From NCBI GenBank assembly GCA_027297025.1, contig JAPUIM010000181.1, forward strand, positions 1 to 8,538: a stretch of DNA of 8,538 nucleotides, in the 5' to 3' direction. A program made the position numbers and the translations under genes. This stretch comes from Bacteroidota bacterium. Lineage in GTDB: Bacteria; Bacteroidota; Bacteroidia; Cytophagales; Cyclobacteriaceae. Below are positions 1 to 4,959 of this stretch, piece by piece. Position 1 is the first letter of the stretch, and every line of letters starts with the position of its first letter. The notes below the pieces were generated by a model that worked only from the letters and a program-made list of their open reading frames with translations, was not told the DNA's origin and did no database searches.

Positions 1-1
1 A

Positions 2-421
2 AGATGCAAATTGATAAGTAATCCCATCTAATTCCAATTTTGATTTTGTCATCAGAAAAAATCCATTTTTAAGGCTTAAAAATTGTATGGGATGGTTGGT
101 AATTAAATGTCTGGAATACAGTTGGTATCTATAATCGGACCAGTAAATCAATTTGCCTTTTCTGAGGATAAAAAAAGGATATTTGGTTTCAACCTGAAGA
201 TCAGAAAATATTTTATCGGTATTACCCGAAAAGTTCTGATACACTTTTTGTATATCCTGGTCCATTATCTTCAATTGATTGACCAGGTTATTAGTAATCG
301 CAAGATGAAGATCCTGTCGTTTGTCCATAGACTTTTGCCATACTAATAGCAGTAAAGCCACCATCAAGATTAGAATAGCCAAGGCAGGTATCAAAAGGGA
401 TAGTTTATGAGATCTTTTCAA
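2..421 (-). CDS. Membrane-anchored sensor-like protein, N-terminal part (probable histidine kinase), cut by the left edge
   Basis: An open frame of 140 codons runs from a TTG at 421-419 to the left edge without a stop. The product starts with a basic stretch (LKRSHK), then one strong membrane helix at about residues 8-28. A polar extracytoplasmic segment follows, with a helical part at about 33-75 and a part containing PFFILRKGKLIYWSD (82-96). This layout, one helix followed by a 'PFF...L.YWSD' sensory region, resembles the N-terminus of Bacteroidota membrane histidine kinases. The kinase core would lie outside the window, so the function is inferred. No ATG is in frame upstream: the frame is closed by a TAA seven codons before the TTG. 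The next in-frame ATG is inside the membrane helix. The start is therefore TTG, or the gene is frameshifted (see the short frame at 418-450). It lies behind a terminator, so it is probably a separate transcription unit. Confidence 0.6.
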   Translation of the reverse strand, partial: MKRSHKLSLLIPALAILILMVALLLLVWQKSMDKRQDLHLAITNNLVNQLKIMDQDIQKVYQNFSGNTDKIFSDLQVETKYPFFILRKGKLIYWSDYRYQLYSRHLITNHPIQFLSLKNGFFLMTKSKLELDGITYQFAS

Positions 422-450
422 AACCTCTTGAGGAGTTTAATGAATGTCAT
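418..450 (-). other. Ten-codon ATG frame overlapping the sensor gene start (leader peptide or broken 5' end)
   Basis: An ATG at 450-448 opens a ten-codon frame, MTFIKLLKRF, that ends in TGA at 420-418. The TGA overlaps the TTG start of the sensor gene (TTTTGA). The peptide is basic and would fit well in front of the sensor's own LKRSHKLSLL. Adding one T to the TTTT run, or removing two, joins both frames into one normal-looking signal-anchor N-terminus. It could be a true frameshift, a sequencing error, a slippage site, or a coupling leader whose termination feeds the TTG start. The sequence alone does not decide. Confidence 0.35.
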
Positions 451-471
451 TTATTACTGAGTGCTTACGAG

Positions 472-501
472 CAAAAATCAGGCAATTGTTTCATTCCTGA
501 T
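472..501 (-). terminator. Intrinsic terminator after the CxxC-protein gene
   Basis: On the minus strand an ATCAGG arm (501-496) pairs with CCTGAT (482-477). The stem is extended by AAT/ATT across a one-base bulge at 483, with a six-base loop. A run of five T follows at 477-473. It lies 25 nt after the stop of the small CxxC gene and before the sensor gene, so it probably ends the accessory unit. The stem core is the same as in the terminator at 2120-2158. Confidence 0.65.
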
Positions 502-525
502 ATCCAAACAGTGGTGGAAATGCTT

Positions 526-828
526 TCAAGAGTGCCTTCCCGATAATAGTTGCTTCAGTTTTCGTGAAATTGATTCTTTCTGGTGCAATTTGGCCCGGCT
601 ACTTTTATACCAAAAAAAGGCAATTATGGAAACCAACAAATAGGGAGTTAAAAACAAATATAAGATCCCGAAATTTAAATTGGCAGCAATTCCCACATCT
701 CCATTGCTCACATTGTTCTCTAAAGTACTACGACACATAGCACATTGGGCCGTGAGATTGGGATTGATAATCAATACCAAAACCATGGTTAGCAAAGCTT
801 TATATAATAGAGATGAGATGTATTGCAT
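526..828 (-). CDS. Small signal-peptide CxxC membrane protein (CAMC family), function unknown
   Basis: The product has 100 residues. An N-terminal hydrophobic signal segment (about 5-22) ends in a likely signal peptidase I site, LTA before Q28. The mature chain then begins QCAMCR, with a CxxC pair at C29 and C32. One membrane helix follows at about 52-74 and then a basic cytoplasmic tail (76-98). The Cys pair would sit on the outer face of the membrane, near the mature N-terminus. I recall similar short proteins next to DUF420 and cox genes in Bacteroidota, but no defined function. A thiol or copper role in CuA or CuB assembly is possible from position and motif and is only inferred. A lipobox is unlikely because Q precedes the first Cys. 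The start ATG follows the DUF420 stop by 50 nt on the same strand, and a terminator follows the gene. Confidence 0.75.
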   Translation of the reverse strand: MQYISSLLYKALLTMVLVLIINPNLTAQCAMCRSTLENNVSNGDVGIAANLNFGILYLFLTPYLLVSIIAFFWYKSSRAKLHQKESISRKLKQLLSGRHS

Positions 829-878
829 TAGTTAAAATTAACCAAATAAAGGGTTTTTATCAATGATCTTATTCCTTA

Positions 879-1472
879 TCAAGCATAATAGGGTCTGATC
901 ATCAAATAAACTACTACGCCGGATACTGAAACAAATAGCCATATGGGCCAGGCAAATTTCACCACTTTTCGATGTCCTTCAAATTTCTTGTTTAGAGCAA
1001 AATAGACCGCCAGCAGGACTAATGGCAACACGATTAAAGCCAACACAATGTGGACCAACAAAATGATTACATAGAGGACTCTCAAACTACCGCTCTCTTC
1101 GGCTTCTATGGTACTCACAATTCCATCGTGATTTAAATCCCCAAACAGTGTAGGAGGGGCTGATGAATGATAGGTAATATAAGAGACAAGAAAAATTGCC
1201 CCCAAACAAAAAGCGGAGATCATGGTGGTTTTGTGATAATTAACCTGCCCTTTTTTTATAAAATAAAAACCCAAAACCAATAAAAAAGCGGTCATTGAAT
1301 TAATTGCACCATGAAGATGGGGGAGAAATTTTATCCAGCTACCCGTTACCTGATTTTGGTTTGAATTAAACAGTATGTACGCCACCAATAAAGGGACCAC
1401 TAAGGAAATCACTCCAATAGCCCAATAGTTCAGGCTTGAACCTTTAATGGAATTTTCATAGGTTCGATTCAT
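879..1472 (-). CDS. DUF420 (CtaM/YozB-type) membrane protein with an EF-hand-like loop
   Basis: The product has 197 residues and about five membrane segments (near 17-35, 56-72, 82-100, 132-158 and 172-192). It shows the DUF420 pattern of membrane-edge histidines: HLHG at 52-55, YHK at 79-81, YHSS at 101-104, H141, and HRKVVKFAWPIW at 167-178. The DUF420 family includes CtaM/YozB, which in Firmicutes is needed for function of haem A-type oxidases. A role in maturing the oxidase encoded upstream fits but is inferred. Residues 112-123 (DLNHDGIVSTIE) match the EF-hand loop at every key position: D1, N3, D5, G6, hydrophobic 8, S9 and E12. They lie in the soluble loop between the third and fourth membrane segments. 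The ATG start overlaps the end of the SCO-like gene by 17 nt, which implies co-translation. Confidence 0.85.
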   Translation of the reverse strand: MNRTYENSIKGSSLNYWAIGVISLVVPLLVAYILFNSNQNQVTGSWIKFLPHLHGAINSMTAFLLVLGFYFIKKGQVNYHKTTMISAFCLGAIFLVSYITYHSSAPPTLFGDLNHDGIVSTIEAEESGSLRVLYVIILLVHIVLALIVLPLVLLAVYFALNKKFEGHRKVVKFAWPIWLFVSVSGVVVYLMIRPYYA

Positions 1473-2109
1473 ATAACAAAATTTTTGTTTCCAGGATCAA
1501 TCTATCTATTTCATCCCTGTCAAGTGTTTGGTAATATCCCCTAATTCTTTTATCGGGGTCCACTAATATAAACTTTGGAATATAATCTGGGGGTACCATC
1601 TGGTATTTGCTAATCTCAATTAAAAACCCACATTGGGCCAATTGCTTCAAGTCTGTTTCATTCCCCCAGAGGAATCTCCATTTATCCGATGATAAACCAG
1701 AGTCTTTTACATATGCTGATATTCTCCCAATTGTATCGCGGTCCGGATCGACAGTAAACAATAGAATTTTAACTCTTTTCTCACTGTCAAACATGTTTCC
1801 AATCCTTAATAATTGGTTGGATATATGGTCCATTTTAGGTCCACCCAACCAGTAAAAGGATACAATAGTAAAATTGCCCCTTAAATAATCATCCGTTAAT
1901 ATAGAACTATCTTGGTCCAACATGCTAAAGGCCGGTATTTGATGGGGTATTTTCAAAGATTCACATTCACTGGGAATATCATTTTTATTATCCTGATAAA
2001 AAACGGGTATTTCCTGAAATCTATTTTGGCCAAATATCTTCAAGAAAAGGAAGATGCATATGGGAAATGCCAATACTACAAATAAGACCAGATACTTGAT
2101 TGTTTTCAT
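1456..2109 (-). CDS. SCO1/SenC-family protein lacking the copper-binding Cys and His
   Basis: The product has 217 residues from the ATG at 2109. A membrane anchor covers about 4-24, and a thioredoxin-fold SCO domain follows. Family landmarks are HQIPAFSMLDQD (56-67), the ILLFTVDPDRDT strand (115-126), the W-x-FLWG segment (144-149) and PKFILVDPDKRIRGYY (178-193). SCO proteins deliver copper to CuA of subunit II using CxxxC and a distal His. Here the CxxxC stretch reads FYWLGGPKMDH (85-95), which puts Gly89 and Met93 in place of the two Cys. The usual HS before the PKF/EKF strand reads YI (Y176). The only Cys are C18 in the anchor, C49 and C160. The protein therefore keeps the fold but not the classical metal site. 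A longer frame using TTG at 2127 exists, but that codon lies in the T-tract of the preceding terminator, so I prefer the ATG. Confidence 0.85.
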   Translation of the reverse strand: MKTIKYLVLFVVLAFPICIFLFLKIFGQNRFQEIPVFYQDNKNDIPSECESLKIPHQIPAFSMLDQDSSILTDDYLRGNFTIVSFYWLGGPKMDHISNQLLRIGNMFDSEKRVKILLFTVDPDRDTIGRISAYVKDSGLSSDKWRFLWGNETDLKQLAQCGFLIEISKYQMVPPDYIPKFILVDPDKRIRGYYQTLDRDEIDRLILETKILLYESNL

Positions 2110-2119
2110 CACCAACTCT

Positions 2120-2158
2120 AAAAACAAAAGAATCAGGACCTAAAATGGCCTGATTCTT
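2120..2158 (-). terminator. Strong intrinsic terminator between subunit IV and the SCO-like gene
   Basis: On the minus strand AAGAATCAGG (2158-2149) pairs perfectly with CCTGATTCTT (2137-2128), giving a 10-bp stem around an 11-base loop. The arm is followed by TTGTTTTT down to 2120. It lies 23 nt after the subunit IV stop and only about 10 nt before the SCO-like ATG. That leaves little room for a separate promoter, so the downstream genes probably depend on read-through or on a promoter inside the subunit IV gene. Confidence 0.8.
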
Positions 2159-2181
2159 AAACGTGACTATTCTCTTTTAAC

Positions 2182-2499
2182 TTAATGCACAAGTAGTATG
2201 GCATTACCCTCCATCAACAAAGCGATTATCAACCATACTACAAACAACATCGGTATCAGAATTGACCATATTAGTACTTTCGCCTCGTGTCCAAGATGCA
2301 TAAACTCAGAAACGATATAAAACGCTTTGACAATGGTCAGTCCAATGAAAATAGAGGTACGCAAAGGGCTGGATTCCATAGTAAAAGCAATCACAAACTC
2401 AATGATCGTTACTATAAATAAAATTAAAGCCACCTTAAGCAGATGTCTGACCTTAGATTTATCAACAGGTTGAACAATTATTTCGGTAGTTTCTTCCAT
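2182..2499 (-). CDS. Cytochrome c oxidase subunit IV family protein (prokaryotic COX4 type)
   Basis: The product has 105 residues. A short acidic N-terminus is followed by three membrane helices at about 20-40, 49-66 and 75-96. The family signature lies between helices two and three (VKAFYIVSEFMHLGHE, residues 57-72). This small subunit has no redox cofactor and is thought to stabilise the oxidase complex in the cytoplasmic membrane. It follows the second subunit III gene by 19 nt in the usual order of Bacteroidota cox operons. Length and helix number are normal. It is the last structural gene before the terminator. Equivalents are called CoxD, CtaF or CaaD depending on the organism, so no symbol is given. 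Confidence 0.9.
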   Translation of the reverse strand: MEETTEIIVQPVDKSKVRHLLKVALILFIVTIIEFVIAFTMESSPLRTSIFIGLTIVKAFYIVSEFMHLGHEAKVLIWSILIPMLFVVWLIIALLMEGNAILLVH

Positions 2500-2518
2500 A
2501 ATTCAATAAACATCGTTG

Positions 2519-3286
2519 TTAAACCAAATAGAAAAAAGTAAATACAAATACCCATACCAAATCTACAAAATGCCAGTATAAACCAACTTTTTCCACCATT
2601 TCATAATGACCGGTTCGTTGATAGACCCCCATTGTCGTATTATAAAATATCAAGATATTGATAATTACCCCACTTAATACGTGGGTCCCATGGAAACCGG
2701 TAATGAAAAAGAACAGGTCGGCAAAGGCCGGTGGGCCATACTGGTTAATGGTTAAATTGGCCCCGTAAATGGTTCTTTCTACCCATTCTCCATTTACAAA
2801 GAATTGGGCTACGGATCCTTTTTCATCACCCACAATCATATGAACCCATTCCCAGGCTTGGCAAGACAGGAATAAAATACCACCCAGGATGGTCCACAGC
2901 ATCCATTTTTGCACTTGTAGTTTATCCATTCTGGCACCTGCCTCTACAGCAAGCACCATTGTTACACTACTTAATATGAGAATAAAGGTCATGATTCCTA
3001 CAAAAACCAACGGTGCCTCTATTCCATGTAAAAAGGGAGCGGAATCAAATACCTTTTCAGGAATAGGCCAGTACTCCTGTGAAAAGACAAATTCAGATCC
3101 GTGGATTTCAGGGTTAAAAGCATCATGGCTATACCTGATTAAACCATAGGTGATTAAAAGAGCAGAGAAGGTAAAGGTGTCGGACATAAGGAAAAACCAC
3201 ATCATTAGCTTTCCATAACTTGCTTTCATAGGGGCTTGTCCTCCTCCCCATAAATTTTGTCCGATAGCTGCAACTGAATTTGCCAT
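2519..3286 (-). CDS. coxC: Cytochrome c oxidase subunit III, second (longer) paralogue
   Basis: The product has 255 residues with membrane helices at about 28-50, 86-114, 128-150, 186-214 and 235-254. Subunit III motifs are CQAWEWVHM (142-150), FFFITGFHGTHVLSG (192-206, with H199 and H202) and GLYWHFVDLVWVFVF (235-249). Subunit III carries no metal; it stabilises subunit I and helps proton uptake at the D-channel entrance. A hydrophilic insert at about 52-84 and another at 152-185 make it longer than its neighbour. The gene follows the shorter subunit III by 17 nt, so both are probably made from one mRNA. Paired subunit III genes are common in Bacteroidota ACIII-cox operons. Confidence 0.93.
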   Translation of the reverse strand: MANSVAAIGQNLWGGGQAPMKASYGKLMMWFFLMSDTFTFSALLITYGLIRYSHDAFNPEIHGSEFVFSQEYWPIPEKVFDSAPFLHGIEAPLVFVGIMTFILILSSVTMVLAVEAGARMDKLQVQKWMLWTILGGILFLSCQAWEWVHMIVGDEKGSVAQFFVNGEWVERTIYGANLTINQYGPPAFADLFFFITGFHGTHVLSGVIINILIFYNTTMGVYQRTGHYEMVEKVGLYWHFVDLVWVFVFTFFYLV

Positions 3287-3303
3287 AAACTATTGGTTTG
3301 AGA

Positions 3304-3891
3304 TTAATGGTTTAAAAGTAAAAATATAAATAAATAAAGCCAAAGTCCACTTAAAAAATGCCAATATGTAGTACACATCTCGATCTGAACCAGATTTTTA
3401 GCATGTACATTGTATCTAATGGAATTTAATAACACCACCACCAGAAACGTTATTCCAGTTACAATGTGAAAACCATGTAATCCAGTTAATACATATAAAA
3501 ATGAACCCGCAGGATTTCCTACAAAAAACACATTTGCGTCTACTAAGTGACCCCAAGAAATATATTGTCCTGTTAAAAATGCGAAACCTAAAATTATAGT
3601 GATTCCCAGGGCCAGTTTGATGGTCTCCAAATCATCCCTTTTGGCAGCTGTGAAAGCCCAATGCATGGTGCCACTGCTGAGGAGCACTATTCCGGTATTT
3701 AACCAAAAGATGTCAGGAATTTCAAAATCCATCCAATTCCCTTCAGCTCTCCTAACAATAAAAGCGCTGGTAAAAGCGGCAAACATCATTACTACTGAGC
3801 CAATAAACAGCCACAACGCAAATTTTTTGGGATGCATCGAGAGCCGGGTCTTGGGCCCCTCTATAAGATCTAAGTTTTGTTTCATCATCAT
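3304..3891 (-). CDS. coxC: Cytochrome c oxidase subunit III, short paralogue
   Basis: The product has 195 residues with five membrane helices at about 24-46, 61-82, 92-113, 130-157 and 172-193. This is the compact form that lacks the first two helices of the seven-helix mitochondrial type. Motifs seen are WLNTGIVLLSSGTMHWA (63-79), LTGLHGFHIVTG (135-146, with H139 and H142) and TTYWHFLSGLWLYLF (174-188). The ATG overlaps the cyoE stop in an ATGA arrangement (4 nt), a sign of coupled translation. Three Met codons in a row (ATGATGATG) leave the exact start open by two residues; the first is favoured by the overlap. It partners subunits I and II in the membrane. It is not possible to say from sequence whether both subunit III paralogues enter the same complex. 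Confidence 0.93.
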   Translation of the reverse strand: MMMKQNLDLIEGPKTRLSMHPKKFALWLFIGSVVMMFAAFTSAFIVRRAEGNWMDFEIPDIFWLNTGIVLLSSGTMHWAFTAAKRDDLETIKLALGITIILGFAFLTGQYISWGHLVDANVFFVGNPAGSFLYVLTGLHGFHIVTGITFLVVVLLNSIRYNVHAKNLVQIEMCTTYWHFLSGLWLYLFIFLLLNH

Positions 3892-4790
3892 TGCATGTCC
3901 AATAAATAGCTGATCTGTATAATGGGCAAATACAAGAAAGAACTAAACATTATTTTCCTGGCAGATTTACGCGATCCATCCCTCATTAACATAAAAGTTT
4001 GGCTAAGAAACAACACCCCGCAAACAGTGGCAATAATGGCAGAATTTATGCCGGTTATTCCAAATTTTGCGGGAAGCAGACCAAGGGGTATTAGGAATAA
4101 AGTGTATATCATTATCTGAATGGCGGTATTCAGGTCTTTTTTGCCATTCATTGGCAATAATTTAAAACCAGCTTTTTTATAATCTTCATCGGCTATCCAA
4201 GCGATGGCCCAAAAGTGGGGAAATTGCCAAATGAATTGGATCCCAAAGATTAACCATCCAGCAAAACTCAGTGATCCGGTGGCAGCTACCCATCCCAATA
4301 ATGGAGGAAAGGCGCCAGGAAAAGCGCCCACCAGCACTGCTATTGGTCCCACCCTTTTTAAAGGGGTATATATCAAGGCGTAACTCAACAAAGATACCAG
4401 TGAAAGGAAAGCGGTAAGCATGTTGGTGAACTCCATCAGTAACCACAAACCAAGAATACCTGTCAACAAGGCAAAAAAACCAGCTTGTGATACAGTAAGT
4501 CTTTGACTGGGCAAAGGTCGGTTTTTGGTTCTATTCATTAATTTGTCATAATCGCGTTCTATTATTTGGTTGAGGGCTATGGAACATCCCGACACCAAAA
4601 ATCCTCCCAGACATAACATTAACAAATTCATTGAATCAAAAACCCCCCTACTTCCCAGGAGGAATCCGAATCCTGCAGAAAACGCCACTAACAGAGAAAG
4701 TCTGAATTTTAGTAATTCCAGATAGGTTGTAGCCTTAGCCAAAACAACTCTCCACCATGGTCGATAGGATAGTCTGCTGGTAATCACCAT
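3888..4790 (-). CDS. cyoE: Protohaem IX farnesyltransferase (haem O synthase)
   Basis: The product has 300 residues, the normal length for the family, with about eight to nine membrane helices. The enzyme transfers a farnesyl group from farnesyl diphosphate to haem B, giving haem O, the precursor of haem A for the oxidase encoded here. The UbiA-type prenyl-diphosphate/Mg site is clear: N74QIIERDYDKLMNRT (74-88, with D80 and D82) followed by RPLPS (91-95). The second conserved loop is PHFWAIAWIADEDYKKAG (191-208), followed by LLP. The start ATG is 169 nt after coxA, and the stop overlaps the next gene by 4 nt. Its place inside the structural operon couples cofactor supply to subunit production. 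Haem A synthase (ctaA/cox15), which does the next step, is not in the window. The symbol ctaB is equivalent. Confidence 0.95.
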   Translation of the reverse strand: MVITSRLSYRPWWRVVLAKATTYLELLKFRLSLLVAFSAGFGFLLGSRGVFDSMNLLMLCLGGFLVSGCSIALNQIIERDYDKLMNRTKNRPLPSQRLTVSQAGFFALLTGILGLWLLMEFTNMLTAFLSLVSLLSYALIYTPLKRVGPIAVLVGAFPGAFPPLLGWVAATGSLSFAGWLIFGIQFIWQFPHFWAIAWIADEDYKKAGFKLLPMNGKKDLNTAIQIMIYTLFLIPLGLLPAKFGITGINSAIIATVCGVLFLSQTFMLMRDGSRKSARKIMFSSFLYLPIIQISYLLDMQ

Positions 4791-4959
4791 ACTAGGGATT
4801 TAAGTTCTTTTTTACCATTTATTGTTATAAACAAGTATACCTTCCTATAATTGATCCTGATGAAGCATGGGGAATCCGACTTTTCCAAAACACCTTGGCC
4901 AATCCGGATATCCCGCAAAATATAGTCAGTAAACTGAGCCTTCTAAAATCATCCTCCAA
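4791..4959 (-). other. 169-nt gap between coxA and cyoE, the longest non-coding stretch of the cluster
   Basis: No terminator hairpin or convincing promoter is seen on the minus strand. A TATACTTG at about 4840-4833 has one mismatch to the Bacteroidota -7 element TAnnTTTG but lacks a matching -33 TTTG. The frame of coxA stays open for 44 codons after its TGA, from a TTG at 4959 to a TAA at 4827-4825, and includes a hydrophobic patch (LSLLTIFCGISGLAKVFW). I do not recognise this peptide and regard it as probably not a gene. A GGAGG sits just after the coxA stop but abuts an ATG whose frame ends after eight codons. Confidence 0.4.

Noticed and set aside
107..346. 79-codon plus-strand open frame at the left end
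   Set aside because: It lies antisense to the sensor-like frame, whose translation has a membrane helix and coherent protein-like composition; this frame shows no recognisable domain.
526..828. Lipoprotein signal on the CxxC protein
   Set aside because: The residue before the first Cys is Gln, which does not fit a lipobox; a signal peptidase I site before the Gln fits better.
2110..2127. TTG start giving a six-residue longer SCO-like protein
   Set aside because: The TTG lies in the T-tract of the terminator, and the ATG at 2109 directly precedes a normal basic-then-hydrophobic anchor.
3599..3913. Plus-strand open frame of 104 codons opposite subunit III
   Set aside because: It is antisense to a clear subunit III gene with full family motifs; no independent support.
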